DNA of 39,480 nt from Marmoricola sp. (GCF_025965085.1 NZ_JAOPXP010000228.1:1-39480); one strand, 5' to 3'. Numbered from the stretch's first letter, positions 1 through 9,350 are shown. A program made the numbers and translations. The notes: generated by a model from the sequence alone, not told the origin.

Positions 1-570
1 GTGGTCCCGGACGCCTTCATCGAGACGGTGCGCAGGCTCGGGGGTGAGCCACCGGACCGGGACGGCGTCGTGGCGCTGTACGCCGTAGGCACGCCCCACG
101 TCATGCTCGGCCGGATGCTGGCGCGCGAGGGCACGGCCGAGGACGCCGAGGAGTACCACGTCGCGCTGGCCGAGGGGGCTTCGAAGGTGGCGGTCCACGA
201 AGGGATCCCGGAGGTGCTCGCCCTCCTGCGCGGACGCGGTGTGCCGCTCGCCGTGTTCACCGGCAACAGTGCGCAGGCCGCCTCGATCCTGCTCGGTGCT
301 GTCGGGCTCCGGGACGTCTTCGACGTCGTGATCGGCGGTGACGAGGTGGCCAGGGCCAAGCCCGCGCCCGACGGTGTGCTGGCTGCCGCCTCCGCCCTCG
401 GCGTGGACATCACCCGCTGCCTCTACGTGGGGGACTCGCCCCTGGACGTGGGAGCGGCCAAGGCCGCGGGAGCCTTCCCCGTCGCCGCAGGCTGGGGTCA
501 TCTGTATGACGCGTCCCTGGACGTGGCCACCGCAGCCACACCGGCGGAGGTGCCGGGCTTCCTCGTGTGA
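1..570 (+). CDS. HAD-superfamily phosphatase, 5'-truncated by the window edge
   Basis: The reading frame is open from base 1 and the N-terminal nucleophile motif (DxDGT) expected of HAD phosphatases is absent, so the start lies upstream of the window and the GTG at base 1 is probably internal. Motif II is visible as VFTGNS, the motif III lysine in ARAKPAPDG and motif IV as YVGDSPLDVGAAKAAG. The helical cap (roughly residues 5-65) before motif II fits the phosphoglycolate phosphatase/beta-phosphoglucomutase-like subfamily. The substrate cannot be told from the sequence. A perfect hairpin follows the stop codon. Family assignment is secure; the specific reaction is unknown. Confidence 0.85.
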   Translation: MVPDAFIETVRRLGGEPPDRDGVVALYAVGTPHVMLGRMLAREGTAEDAEEYHVALAEGASKVAVHEGIPEVLALLRGRGVPLAVFTGNSAQAASILLGAVGLRDVFDVVIGGDEVARAKPAPDGVLAAASALGVDITRCLYVGDSPLDVGAAKAAGAFPVAAGWGHLYDASLDVATAATPAEVPGFLV

Positions 571-608
571 GTGCGAAGACGCGTCGAGCTCTTGCTGGTG
601 CCGACCAG

Positions 609-641
609 CCGGTGGAGCGGCGTCAGTTGCCGCTCCACCGG
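609..641. terminator. Hairpin terminator, probably bidirectional
   Basis: A perfect 13-bp stem (CCGGTGGAGCGGC / GCCGCTCCACCGG) encloses a 7-nt loop. It lies between the stop codons of the HAD gene (+) and the convergent His-rich peptide gene (-). There is no clean T-run, as is common for GC-rich actinobacterial terminators. Confidence 0.7.
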
Positions 642-708
642 TGGGGGGGTCGGGGGACGAGTCCGCGTCTGCAGGGGCAGGGCTCCCGCGGCTCGGCCGG
701 GGGCGGCG

Positions 709-900
709 CTAGGCCTTCTGCCAGTCCTTGTGGTGGTCGCCGGAGTTGTCACCGTGGTGGTGGTCGCCGCTTGAATGCTCGGACGTCGTGGTGGTCATCG
801 GGCCGCTGCTGGCCTGTGCGTCAGCCATCCCGCCGAGCCCGAAGGCTGCGATGACGGCTGTGGCGGCGACCAGGCCTGCCTTGCGCTTGGCACTGCGCAT
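709..900 (-). CDS. Small secreted histidine-rich peptide
   Basis: This is a 63-aa protein with a classical signal peptide: basic MRSAKRKAG, a hydrophobic stretch to about residue 24, and a likely cleavage after ADA or AQA at residues 28-30. The mature part is about 33 residues and has six histidines (SSGDHHHGDNSGDHH), a pattern typical of divalent-metal binding. A strong Shine-Dalgarno (GAGGAGAAG) precedes the ATG, which supports a real gene despite its size. It is divergent from the two-component system at 1082-3152 and shares its upstream region. I do not recognise a named family; metal binding or buffering at the cell surface is inference from composition. Confidence 0.72.
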   Translation of the reverse strand: MRSAKRKAGLVAATAVIAAFGLGGMADAQASSGPMTTTTSEHSSGDHHHGDNSGDHHKDWQKA

Positions 901-970
901 CTACTTCTCCTCTCGTCGACCGCTTGGTGCGGTCCGGAGAGACCACCTTGTGATGCGACTGCTGTGAGGG

Positions 971-987
971 ACCTGAGGCAACCTGAG
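971..987. promoter_or_regulatory. Candidate OmpR-type response-regulator box (tandem direct repeat)
   Basis: ACCTGAG occurs twice with exactly 10-bp periodicity (971-977 and 981-987) in the intergenic region between the His-rich peptide gene and the response-regulator gene. Head-to-tail half-sites about one helical turn apart are the usual binding architecture of OmpR/PhoB-family regulators. The site may control both divergent units. Confidence 0.45.
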
Positions 988-1081
988 AGACGGGCTCCGG
1001 GACTCGCATGGGCGCCCCAGGGTGCTCACAGCGTCCTCTCATCGTCGCCGCGGCACAGTGGAATCGAGTGGAGGAGGGCAC

Positions 1082-1759
1082 GTGAGGGTGTTGCTGGTCG
1101 AGGACGAGGTGCGGCTCGCCGAGACCGTACGTCGCGGGCTCGTCGCGGAGGGCTTCCTTGTCGACGTGGTGCACGACGGTGCGCGAGGCCTGCTCACCGC
1201 CCAGACGACGGAGTACGACGTGATGGTGCTCGACATCATGCTGCCGAGACTGAACGGCTACGAGGTCTGCCGTCGGCTGCGCCAGGACGACGTGTGGACG
1301 CCGGTGCTGATGCTGACGGCCAAGGACGGTGAGTACGACCAGGTGGACGCCTTCGACCTCGGTGCCGACGACTACCTCACCAAGCCCTTCTCGTTCGCGG
1401 TCCTGGTGGCCAGGCTCCGGTCACTGATCCGTCGCAGCGCTCCCGAGCGTCCCACCGTGCTCCTGGCCGGGGACCTCAGCCTCGACCCGGCGACCCGGAT
1501 CGTACGCCGGGGTGACAGCGAGATCTCCCTGACCCAGCGGGAGTTCGGCCTCCTCCACTTCCTGATGCGGCACCGCGGTGACGTGGTCAACAAGCCCGAG
1601 ATCCTCGAGAGCGTGTGGGACCTGAACTACCACGGGGACGACAACGTCGTCGAGGTGTACATCGGCTACCTTCGCCGCAAGATCGACCGGCCGTTCGACC
1701 GCCACGCCATCGAGACGGTGCGGGGTGCCGGCTACCGCCTGGTGGGGACCGGTGGCTGA
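1082..1759 (+). CDS. OmpR-family response regulator
   Basis: This 225-aa DNA-binding response regulator has an N-terminal receiver domain (residues 1-115) with the acidic pocket VEDE, phospho-acceptor Asp51 in VLDIMLP, the conserved Thr in MLTAKDG and Lys101 in LTKPF. The C-terminal winged helix (about 125-222) shows LTQREFGLLHFLMRHRG and the ending ETVRGAGYRL. The GTG at 1082 is chosen because homology begins at VRVLLVEDE and GGAGG lies just upstream; the ORF-track start at 1022 adds an unrelated extension. The stop overlaps the start of the kinase gene, giving translational coupling. The signal sensed is unknown; the divergent His-rich peptide suggests metal or envelope stress (inference). 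Confidence 0.95.
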   Translation: MRVLLVEDEVRLAETVRRGLVAEGFLVDVVHDGARGLLTAQTTEYDVMVLDIMLPRLNGYEVCRRLRQDDVWTPVLMLTAKDGEYDQVDAFDLGADDYLTKPFSFAVLVARLRSLIRRSAPERPTVLLAGDLSLDPATRIVRRGDSEISLTQREFGLLHFLMRHRGDVVNKPEILESVWDLNYHGDDNVVEVYIGYLRRKIDRPFDRHAIETVRGAGYRLVGTGG

Positions 1760-3152
1760 CCCCGGCAGGTGGCGCCGGCTCAACGGGGTGAGACTGCGCA
1801 CGTCGATGGGCGCCACCCTCGTCGTGGCGCTGTTCCTGGCCCTGGCCTCCGTGGTCTTCGTGCTGCTGCAGCGCCAGCAGCTCACCTCCTCCCTCATCGA
1901 CCTGGCGCAGCAGCGCTCGGACGACGTGGCCGGGGAGGTGAGGACCAAGGCCGCCGGCGCCGACCTGGACGGAAATCTGCAGTCCCTGGTCCAGGTCATG
2001 GACGCTCGTGGCGTCGTGGTCGGAGCCAGCTCGACCATCGCAGGTGAGCCCGCGCTGACCGCGCTGCGACCGGCACCGGGGAAGGTCGTCTCCACCACGA
2101 GCAGCCGGCTCCCGGCCGGGGACAGAGGTCCGTATGCGGTGGTGGCCAGGGGCACGTCCAGTCCGAACGGGCCGATGGTGGTGGTCGCGGCGCAGAGCCT
2201 GTCGGCCGTGGAGCGTTCGACCGCGGTGACGGCGGGGCTGCTCGCGGTCGGCTATCCCCTGGTGCTGCTGGCCGTGGCGCTGTCGTCGTACTGGCTGACC
2301 GGGCGCGCCCTGGCGCCGGTGGAGGCGATCCGACGACGGGTCGCCTCGATCGGCGGCACCACGGAGCTCTCGGCGCGGGTGCCGGTGCCGGACACCGCTG
2401 ACGAGATCAGCCGGCTGGCCGAGACCATGAACTCCATGCTCGCGCGCGTACAGAGGGGCGTGCAGGCGCAGCGCAGGTTCATCGGCGACGCGTCGCACGA
2501 GCTGCGCAGCCCCCTGGCGATGATCCGTGCCTCGCACGAGATCGAGGCCATGCACCCCGGTGCCACCGACTGGCCCGTGGTCACCATCGAGATCCTCGCC
2601 GAGCTCGACCGGCTCGACCGCCTGGTCTCGGACATGCTGCTGCTGGCCCGGGCCGACGAGCACGCACTGGTCGTCCACCACGACGAGGTGGATCTCGACG
2701 ACCTCGTCGCGGACGAAGGTGCTCGCCTGCACCGCCTCGGCGTGCGGGACGTGCTGGTCTCGGCACCGCCCACGCGGGTGCTCGGAGATCGCCACCTGCT
2801 CGAGCGTGCCCTGCGCAACATCTGCGACAACGCCGCCCGCCACGCCAGCCGGCGGGTGGAGCTCAGGCTCGGCAGACGAGGCGGGACGGCGACGATCGAC
2901 GTACTCGACGACGGGCCCGGCATCGCTCCCGAGGACGTCGACAGGATCTTCGAGCGGTTCGTCAGGCTCGATCCGAGCCGCACTCGCGACAGTGGCGGGA
3001 CGGGGCTGGGGCTGCCCATCTCCCGGCAGATCGCACGAGCCCACGGCGGCGACCTGGTCGCCAGCGCCGGGGCCGGTGGCGGCCACCTCTCGCTGAGGCT
3101 GCCGATTGCCCGACGAGGCAGCGGAGATGCGCCGCACCTCGTCGTCGCCTAG
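1752..3152 (+). CDS. Membrane sensor histidine kinase
   Basis: This is the partner kinase of the preceding response regulator. The GTG at 1752 is chosen because it overlaps the regulator's stop by 8 bp. TM1 is at about residues 19-39, followed by an extracytoplasmic sensor of roughly 115 residues, TM2 at about 157-182, and HAMP. The HisKA motif is FIGDASHELRSP with phospho-acceptor His249. The HATPase domain has the N box NICDNAARHA, the G1 box DDGPGIAPED, the F box IFERF and the G2 box GGTGLGLPIS. All catalytic boxes are intact. The sensor has no recognisable ligand domain and no Cys/His-rich metal motif of its own. Confidence 0.94.
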   Translation: MADPGRWRRLNGVRLRTSMGATLVVALFLALASVVFVLLQRQQLTSSLIDLAQQRSDDVAGEVRTKAAGADLDGNLQSLVQVMDARGVVVGASSTIAGEPALTALRPAPGKVVSTTSSRLPAGDRGPYAVVARGTSSPNGPMVVVAAQSLSAVERSTAVTAGLLAVGYPLVLLAVALSSYWLTGRALAPVEAIRRRVASIGGTTELSARVPVPDTADEISRLAETMNSMLARVQRGVQAQRRFIGDASHELRSPLAMIRASHEIEAMHPGATDWPVVTIEILAELDRLDRLVSDMLLLARADEHALVVHHDEVDLDDLVADEGARLHRLGVRDVLVSAPPTRVLGDRHLLERALRNICDNAARHASRRVELRLGRRGGTATIDVLDDGPGIAPEDVDRIFERFVRLDPSRTRDSGGTGLGLPISRQIARAHGGDLVASAGAGGGHLSLRLPIARRGSGDAPHLVVA

Positions 3153-3206
3153 GTTCTTCTGGAGATGCCGTCGACGTAGCCGGCTCCGTCCATCAGCCCG
3201 ACGTGT

Positions 3207-3223
3207 CACGGACCCCGTCCGTG
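3207..3223. other. Small hairpin in the ppc 5' leader
   Basis: CACGGAC-CCC-GTCCGTG forms a 7-bp stem with a 3-nt loop, ending 20 bases before the ppc start. It could terminate the two-component operon or act as a 5'-UTR element. There is no T-run, so either role is tentative. Confidence 0.35.
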
Positions 3224-3242
3224 CGACCTCCTGCGAGGCCCC

Positions 3243-5930
3243 ATGTCCGCGCACCTGCCCCCTTCCGCCGAAGCCCCGCTCCGCCGTGACATCCGGATGG
3301 TCACCTCCATGCTGGGCACCACCCTGACCAGGACCCACGGGCAGGACCTGCTCGACCTGGTCGAGAGCGTGCGCACCGCGGCCAAGGACGACGCGCTTTC
3401 CCTGCCTGACCTCGACGTGCACACCGCGACCACGCTGGCGCGGGCGTTCACGGCGTACTTCCATCTCGCCAACGTCACCGAGCAGGAGCACCGGGGCCGG
3501 GCGCTGGAGGAGACGCGTGCCGCCAGTGGAGGGCCGCTCGCCGGCGCCCTCCGCCGGGTCAAGGACCGGGGAATCGGCGCCGAGGACGTGGCCGCAGCGG
3601 TGGCCCACGTCGCCGTCAGGTCGGTCTTCACCGCGCACCCCACCGAGGTCCAGCGGCGTACGACGCTCGACAAGCTCCGCTCCGTGGCCGCCCTGCTCGA
3701 GGAGGAGGACACGCCTCGTCGCCAGAGGCGGCTGGAGGCGGCCGTCGACCTGCTGTGGCAGACCGACGAGCTGCGGATCGACCGGCCGGAGGTGCTCGAC
3801 GAGGCGCGCAACGGCGTCTACTACCTGGAGGGCCTGACCTCCGCGGCCGTCCTCGACGTCCTCGAGGAGCTGGAGGAGCACCTCGCTCCCTGGGGTGTGG
3901 AGCTGCCGCTGACCACCAGCCCGCTGCGCTTCGGCACCTGGATGGGTGGTGACCGCGACGGCAACCCCAACGTGACGCCGGCGATGACCCGCCAGGTCCT
4001 GCAGCTGCAGGCGTCACACGGCATCGCCGGGATCCGCCGCAAGGTCAACGAGCTCAGGCGCACCCTGTCGGTCAGCGAACGGCTCTCGGAGATCTCCGAG
4101 GAACTGCGTTCCAGGACCGCGGGGATGCTCGAGGAGCTGCCCGAGGTCGAGCCGCGCTACAGGCGGCTCAACCAGGAGGAGCCCTACCGGCTGTTCCTGA
4201 CCTGCGTGGACGTCCGGCTCCAGCTCACCGACCGGCGGGTGCAGGACGGCACTCCGCATCGCCCCGGCCGTGACTACCGCGACGACGCCGAGCTGATGGA
4301 CGACGTCCTCCTCCTGCACGACTCCGTGCAGAGGTTCCAGGGCCCGCTCATCGCCGGTGGTGACCTGCGCCGGCTGGTGCGCACGGTCGCGGCCTCGGGA
4401 CTGACGCTGGCCACCCTCGACGTCCGCGAGCACGCGGAGAAGCACCACCACGCCGTGGGCCAGCTCGTCGACCGTCTCGGCACGCTCGACGTGCCCTACG
4501 CCGAGCTCGACCGCGAGTCCCGCCGCAAGCTGCTCAGCCAGGAGCTGACGATCCACCGCCCGCTGTCCCAGCAGCCGCCGCCGATCGACGACGACGGCCG
4601 CAGGACGACCGAGGTCTTCGGAGTGATCCGCGAGTCCCTCGACGCTCTCGGCGAGCGGGCGATCGAGAGCTACATCATCTCGATGACCGAGGACGTCGAC
4701 GACGTGCTCGCGGCCGTCCTGCTGGCACGCGAGGCCGGGCTCGTCGACCTCTCGGCCGGCACCGCCCGCATCGGCTTCGTGCCCCTGCTGGAGACGATCG
4801 AGGAGCTCGAGCGGGTGGAGCCGATCCTCGAGGGGCTGCTCGGCGACCCGTCGTACCGCCAGGTCGTCGCCGCGCGCGGCGACGTCCAGGAGGTCATGCT
4901 CGGCTACTCCGACTCCAACAAGTCGGGTGGCATCGCGACCTCCCAGTGGCAGATCCAGCGTGCGCAGCGCACCGCCCGCGACGTCGCCAGGCGGCACGGC
5001 GTACGGCTCCGGTTCTTCCACGGCCGCGGCGGCTCGGTCGGACGGGGTGGCGGCCCGACGTACGACGCGATCATGGCCCTGCCCTTCGGCACCGTCGACG
5101 GCGAGGTCAAGCTGACCGAGCAGGGCGAGGTGATCAGCGACAAGTACGCCCTGCCGGTGCTCGCCCGCGAGAACCTCGAGCTGCTGGTGGCCGGGACCCT
5201 CGAGGCGAGCCTGCTGCACCGCACGGATCGTCGTACGCCGGAGCAGGCGAAGCGATGGGACGACCTGATGGACCGGGTGTCGCAGCACGCGCACCGCCGC
5301 TACTGCGGCCTGGTCGAGCGGCCCGATCTGCCCGAGTACTTCCTTGCCTGCACCCCGGTCGACCTCCTCGGCTCGCTGCACATCGGCTCGCGACCCTCGC
5401 GCCGGCCGCAGCAGGACGGCGGCCTCGACGGGCTGCGCGCGATCCCCTGGGTCTTCGGCTGGACGCAGTCACGCCAGATCGTCCCGGGATGGTTCGGGGT
5501 GGGGACCGGCCTTGCCGCGGTGGAGGAGCACGGCGGCGACCTGCGTGAGATGTACGAGCAGTGGCCGTTCTTCCGCACCTTCCTCGACAACGTCGCGATG
5601 ACGCTCGCGAAGGCCGACCTCGACATCGCCGAGCGCTACGTGACGGCGTTGGCTCCCGAGCACACCCACGGCATCCTGGACATCGTGCGCGAGGAGTTCG
5701 ACCTGACCGTGGCGCAGGTGCTGCTGGTCACCGGCGACGCCCAGCTGCTCGACCGCGAGCCAGTGCTGCGCACCACCCTCGAGGTGCGGGAGAACTACCT
5801 CGAGCCGCTGCACCTCCTCCAGGTGCAGCTGCTCGCCCGTCGTCGTGCGGGCGAGGAGGACCCCGAGCTGGAGCGGGCGCTGCTGCTGACCATCAACGGC
5901 ATCGCTGCGGGGATGCGCAACACGGGCTGA
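3243..5930 (+). CDS. ppc: Phosphoenolpyruvate carboxylase
   Basis: Catalyses PEP + bicarbonate to oxaloacetate + phosphate, the anaplerotic entry to the TCA cycle; cytosolic. At 895 aa it has the usual family length. Hallmarks: VFTAHPTEVQRRT with catalytic His132, MGGDRDGNPNV, GYSDSNKSGGIATSQW with Lys560, the glycine-rich loop FHGRGGSVGRGGGPTYDAI with Arg595, and the C-terminal ending MRNTG that is near-invariant in PEPC. The ATG at 3243 has GAGG upstream and agrees with the family N-terminus. The gene is monocistronic-looking between the two-component system and a dehydrogenase. With pckG at 26.7 kb, the window holds both directions of the PEP/oxaloacetate interconversion. Confidence 0.98.
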   Translation: MSAHLPPSAEAPLRRDIRMVTSMLGTTLTRTHGQDLLDLVESVRTAAKDDALSLPDLDVHTATTLARAFTAYFHLANVTEQEHRGRALEETRAASGGPLAGALRRVKDRGIGAEDVAAAVAHVAVRSVFTAHPTEVQRRTTLDKLRSVAALLEEEDTPRRQRRLEAAVDLLWQTDELRIDRPEVLDEARNGVYYLEGLTSAAVLDVLEELEEHLAPWGVELPLTTSPLRFGTWMGGDRDGNPNVTPAMTRQVLQLQASHGIAGIRRKVNELRRTLSVSERLSEISEELRSRTAGMLEELPEVEPRYRRLNQEEPYRLFLTCVDVRLQLTDRRVQDGTPHRPGRDYRDDAELMDDVLLLHDSVQRFQGPLIAGGDLRRLVRTVAASGLTLATLDVREHAEKHHHAVGQLVDRLGTLDVPYAELDRESRRKLLSQELTIHRPLSQQPPPIDDDGRRTTEVFGVIRESLDALGERAIESYIISMTEDVDDVLAAVLLAREAGLVDLSAGTARIGFVPLLETIEELERVEPILEGLLGDPSYRQVVAARGDVQEVMLGYSDSNKSGGIATSQWQIQRAQRTARDVARRHGVRLRFFHGRGGSVGRGGGPTYDAIMALPFGTVDGEVKLTEQGEVISDKYALPVLARENLELLVAGTLEASLLHRTDRRTPEQAKRWDDLMDRVSQHAHRRYCGLVERPDLPEYFLACTPVDLLGSLHIGSRPSRRPQQDGGLDGLRAIPWVFGWTQSRQIVPGWFGVGTGLAAVEEHGGDLREMYEQWPFFRTFLDNVAMTLAKADLDIAERYVTALAPEHTHGILDIVREEFDLTVAQVLLVTGDAQLLDREPVLRTTLEVRENYLEPLHLLQVQLLARRRAGEEDPELERALLLTINGIAAGMRNTG

Positions 5931-5982
5931 GGTCGCCCTGCGGCTGGTCGGGCGGTGCGGCCGTCGCCGTACGATCGCCCGC

Positions 5983-7053
5983 GTGCAAGCCGTCGTCTAC
6001 GACCGTCCCGCTGCGACTCCCGTCCTCAGGGAGATCGCCCCGCCGCAGTGCCCGGCCGACGGCGTGGTCGTGCGGGTGCGTGCCACCGGCGTCTGCCGGT
6101 CCGACTGGCATGCCTGGAAGGGCCACGACCCGGTGCCGCTGCCGATGGTGCCCGGCCACGAGTTCTCGGGGACGGTGGACGAGGTCGGCTCCGGGGTGAC
6201 GTCCTGGAAGGTCGGCGACCGCGTGACGGTGCCGTTCGTGCTGGGCTGCGGGCGGTGCGAGTACTGCGCCGCGGGGGAGCAGCAGGTCTGCCCCGACCAG
6301 TCCCAACCGGGGTTCACCATTCCGGGCTCATGGGCCGAGCTGGTTGCCGTACCCGCCGCCGAGACGAACATGGTCCGGCTGCCCGGTCCCGTCGACTTCG
6401 TCGCGGGGGCCACGCTCGGGTGCCGGTTCGCGACCGCCTTCCGGGCGGTCCACACCCACGGACAGGTGGCGGCGGGGCAGGTCGTGGCCGTGCACGGCTG
6501 CGGAGGGGCCGGCCTGTCGGCGGTGATGATCGCGAAGGCCCTGGGCGCGCGGGTGATCGCCGTCGATCTCAGCGAGGAGGCCAGACGACTCGCGGGCGTG
6601 CTCGGCGCGGACGACGTGGTCGACCCGGTGGCGACGCCCGACGTGGCGGCCCGCATCCGCGAGCTGACCGGCGGTGGAGCGCACGTCTCCCTCGACGCGG
6701 TCGGCCACCCGGCGGTCGCGGCGTCGTCGGTCGCCTGCCTGCGACGCCGCGGTCGTCACGTGCAGGTGGGCCTGCTCCTGGGCGCCGACGCGACCGCGGG
6801 CCTCCCGATGGACCTCGTCGTCTCCCGGGAGCTGCAGGTCCTCGGCTCCCACGGCATGCCCGCGGGGGACTACCCGGCCATGCTCGAGATGATCGCGCGC
6901 GGCGATCTCGATCCGCGCCGGCTGGTGCACTCGCTGATCGATCTCGCGGACGCCCCCGCCGCCCTGATGGCGATGGACGACCCCTCGGGCATCCTCGGGA
7001 TGACGGTGATCAGTGCGGGGATGCCGAGAGGCGCCGCGACGACGTCTGGCTGA
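5983..7053 (+). CDS. Zinc-dependent alcohol dehydrogenase (MDR superfamily)
   Basis: This 356-aa medium-chain dehydrogenase has catalytic zinc ligands Cys38 (GVCRSDWH) and His59-Glu60 (GHEFSGTVDEVG), four structural-zinc cysteines in CGRCEYCAAGEQQVC (Cys89, 92, 95, 103), and a Rossmann NAD(P)-binding motif GCGGAGLSAVMIA around residues 170-182. Because both zinc sites are complete, a functional oxidoreductase acting on an alcohol/aldehyde pair is likely, but the substrate is unknown. The GTG at 5983 fits the family N-terminus (MQAVVYDRP). It lies 52 nt after ppc and is convergent with the GH13 gene. Confidence 0.93.
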   Translation: MQAVVYDRPAATPVLREIAPPQCPADGVVVRVRATGVCRSDWHAWKGHDPVPLPMVPGHEFSGTVDEVGSGVTSWKVGDRVTVPFVLGCGRCEYCAAGEQQVCPDQSQPGFTIPGSWAELVAVPAAETNMVRLPGPVDFVAGATLGCRFATAFRAVHTHGQVAAGQVVAVHGCGGAGLSAVMIAKALGARVIAVDLSEEARRLAGVLGADDVVDPVATPDVAARIRELTGGGAHVSLDAVGHPAVAASSVACLRRRGRHVQVGLLLGADATAGLPMDLVVSRELQVLGSHGMPAGDYPAMLEMIARGDLDPRRLVHSLIDLADAPAALMAMDDPSGILGMTVISAGMPRGAATTSG

Positions 7054-7059
7054 CCACCT

Positions 7060-7081
7060 CCGGTCGACGACCTCCGACCGG
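7060..7081. terminator. Bidirectional hairpin between convergent genes
   Basis: CCGGTCG (7060-7066) pairs with CGACCGG (7075-7081) across an 8-nt loop. It sits between the stop codon of the dehydrogenase (+) and that of the GH13 enzyme (-), the expected place for a shared terminator. Confidence 0.5.
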
Positions 7082-7082
7082 G

Positions 7083-9350
7083 TCAGTCCGACGGCACGCT
7101 CCCGGCGGGTGGCGGGGTGACCATCAGGGACAGGCCGTCGTGGACGCCGAGGGTGACGCTGAAGCTGTTGAGGTCGTCGACCTCGCCGATCTCCTCACCG
7201 CTGGCCATGTCCAGCACGGTCGATCCGGGCGTCAGGAGCTTGGAGCGGATCGTGCCCGTGACCTCCTCCTGGGCGAAGTTCAGCGCCGTCACGTGGTGCC
7301 GCGACCCCTTGTCCCCCAGGTCGTGCACCATCACCAGCATCCCCTTGTGCGAGACCGGTGGGACATCGACCTGGGTGGCCGTGGCCACGCCGGAGGTCGC
7401 ACGGATGTCGAGGATCTGTTGCAGGCCGGACACGAAGGAGTCGGGATCCCCGAGCTGGTCGGGCAGAGTGCCGTAGAGGCTGCGCCCGCGAGGCATCCCG
7501 TGGAAGTCCGGGTTCTCGCCGTACCCCATCAGGTCGTAGGCGCCACGGTGGATCCAGCGGGTGTCGCCGGTGGAGAGGAGGTGCCGGATACCGTCCCGCT
7601 CGAGGGGGAGCATCCCGGTGAGGTCCCAGCCAGAGAACGCGACGACGCCGGGCTGCCAGGCGTTGAACTTCGTCAGCAGCAGGTGGGCCTTCTTGATCTC
7701 CTCGATGCGCGACTCGCTGATCGTGTCGAGGTCGGAGATGCCCAGCGACGCGGCGATGATGCTGGCCGTCGTCGACGCGATGCCGTTGGTGGTGAAGATC
7801 TCGTTGTACGACGCAGCGGGTCCGGTGAGCTTCTCGATCATCTCGGCGCGGATCGTCTCCGCGAGGGTTCCACCGTCGATGACGCCACCGCGGTAGGCGT
7901 ACTCGTCGTCCTTGTGCCTCGTCGCGAAGTGGACCAGCTCGTAGGTGAGCTCGTCGTGGTTCTGCAGGGCGTGCACCAGGCTGCGCGGCTGTACGCCGAA
8001 CTCGAGCGAGGCGTTCAGGGTCAGGCGGAGGAACTCGGTGTCCCCGATCGCCAGCGCGTGCTGGTACGCCGGCCGGTTGATGAAGTCGTAGGACAGGTCC
8101 GCGCCGGCCTGCGACGTCTCGGCGATGTCGTCGATCGTCAGGTTCAGCTCCTGGAAGGTGAACCCACCCACCTTGCGGACCATGCTCGCGATCAGGTGGT
8201 TGGCGGCCTCCGAGAGCGGGTGCCCCTCGGACCAGGCGGGCAGCCCCTCGGCGCTCTTCTCGACGCCCAGGAACCCGTTGGCGTCCAGTCGCAGGGCGCC
8301 CGACCCGAGGTCGCCCAAGGAGTGCAGGGCGTCGCCGATGACCAGGCGCATCCCGGCGAACGACGGGTCCAGCCAGTTGATCGAGGGCTGGCCCTCCTTG
8401 AAGTAGTGCAGGTAGACCCAGCGACGCTCGATGCCGTCCGGTCCCAGGACGGGCGCCGTGGCGCTCCAGTTGGTGTCCTTGACGCCGGGGTCGTGGAAGA
8501 TCACGCGCTGCAGCTCGCCGATGATGTAGCCGGCCTTGGCCAGCCTGTCCTCGGTCTCGGCGTCGAGGTTGATCGAGTCGCGCCCCGGCAGGACGTCGGG
8601 CAGCAGGTGCCAGTCCTCAGGGTCGATCCAGACCATGTGGTAGATCCCGGGGTAGTCCGCGTAGTTCATCTCCGCGAGCCGGAAGTCCGCGCCCTTGCCG
8701 GTGTGCCCGGGCACGATGTCGTCGATGATCGTGCCGCCGTGACTGGAGGCGATCTCGCACATCGTGCGGAAGTCGTCCTCGGTGCCGAAGGCACTGTCGA
8801 TCTCAGTGCTGATCCGGTCGAAGTGGCCGTCGACGCTCGGCGTGGGCTGCCATCCGCTCAGTCCGCCGGCCCGCTTGACCGGCCCGGTGTGCAGGGCGTT
8901 GATGCCGATCCGTTCGAAGCTGCGCCACAGGTCAGGGTCGGCCAGGGTCCCGAGGAAGGAGTTGCCGGGCTTGGTCATCAGCGAGAGCGGGTACGCCGTG
9001 AACCAGACACCGGCGGCCCGGATCGCCGACTCGGGGTTCGGGTTGGCGTAGGGGTTCTGCCACATCCCACCGGTGCCGGAGAACTGGTTGGAGATCAGGT
9101 TGGCGTCGTGCAGCATCGAGGAGCGCTGCAGCCACGCCACGTAGAACGGGTTCGTCCCGACCGGCTCGCCGGACCTGTCCTCACCGTGCTGCGGACTGCC
9201 CTGCGGGCGCAGCCGCGCGCGGGGCCGCAGTGCCCGGGGTCGCGCCGGGTAGAACTGCTCGGAGTAGGTGATCTCGCTGGGTTCGTGCTCGGTCGGCTGC
9301 ACGTCCTCGGTCGGCTGCACGTCCTCGGTCATGTTCCCCTCATCGCTCAT
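7083..9350 (-). CDS. GH13 alpha-amylase-superfamily enzyme, TreS-like
   Basis: This 755-aa protein carries a GH13 (beta/alpha)8 barrel. The catalytic triad is readable: nucleophile Asp356 in ALRLDANGF, acid/base Glu401 in FTFQELNL, and transition-state Asp466 in [11 protein letters not shown]. The C-terminal ~100 residues look like the usual beta-sandwich domain. The closest remembered type is trehalose synthase/maltose alpha-glucosyltransferase, but region I reads DIVPGHTG where canonical GH13 has DxVxNHT, and the protein is longer than ordinary TreS (about 570-600 aa). The first ~50 residues are low-complexity and Arg/Pro-rich with a TEDVQP duplication. The ATG at 9332 (residue 7) has GAGGGG upstream and may be the true start. 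No other trehalose or glycogen genes are nearby. Confidence 0.82.
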   Translation of the reverse strand: MSDEGNMTEDVQPTEDVQPTEHEPSEITYSEQFYPARPRALRPRARLRPQGSPQHGEDRSGEPVGTNPFYVAWLQRSSMLHDANLISNQFSGTGGMWQNPYANPNPESAIRAAGVWFTAYPLSLMTKPGNSFLGTLADPDLWRSFERIGINALHTGPVKRAGGLSGWQPTPSVDGHFDRISTEIDSAFGTEDDFRTMCEIASSHGGTIIDDIVPGHTGKGADFRLAEMNYADYPGIYHMVWIDPEDWHLLPDVLPGRDSINLDAETEDRLAKAGYIIGELQRVIFHDPGVKDTNWSATAPVLGPDGIERRWVYLHYFKEGQPSINWLDPSFAGMRLVIGDALHSLGDLGSGALRLDANGFLGVEKSAEGLPAWSEGHPLSEAANHLIASMVRKVGGFTFQELNLTIDDIAETSQAGADLSYDFINRPAYQHALAIGDTEFLRLTLNASLEFGVQPRSLVHALQNHDELTYELVHFATRHKDDEYAYRGGVIDGGTLAETIRAEMIEKLTGPAASYNEIFTTNGIASTTASIIAASLGISDLDTISESRIEEIKKAHLLLTKFNAWQPGVVAFSGWDLTGMLPLERDGIRHLLSTGDTRWIHRGAYDLMGYGENPDFHGMPRGRSLYGTLPDQLGDPDSFVSGLQQILDIRATSGVATATQVDVPPVSHKGMLVMVHDLGDKGSRHHVTALNFAQEEVTGTIRSKLLTPGSTVLDMASGEEIGEVDDLNSFSVTLGVHDGLSLMVTPPPAGSVPSD
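9291..9326. repeat. 18-bp tandem duplication inside the GH13 coding region
   Basis: Two perfect copies of GGTCGGCTGCACGTCCTC (9291-9308 and 9309-9326) encode the repeated [12 protein letters not shown] near the N-terminus. The repeat is in frame and probably arose by replication slippage; copy number may vary between strains. Confidence 0.9.

Noticed and set aside
1587-3881. 764-aa minus-strand ORF
   Set aside because: Runs antisense through the histidine kinase and the start of ppc, both with clear domain evidence; long antisense frames are a GC-rich artefact.
4014-5381. 455-aa minus-strand ORF
   Set aside because: Entirely antisense to ppc, no recognisable domain.
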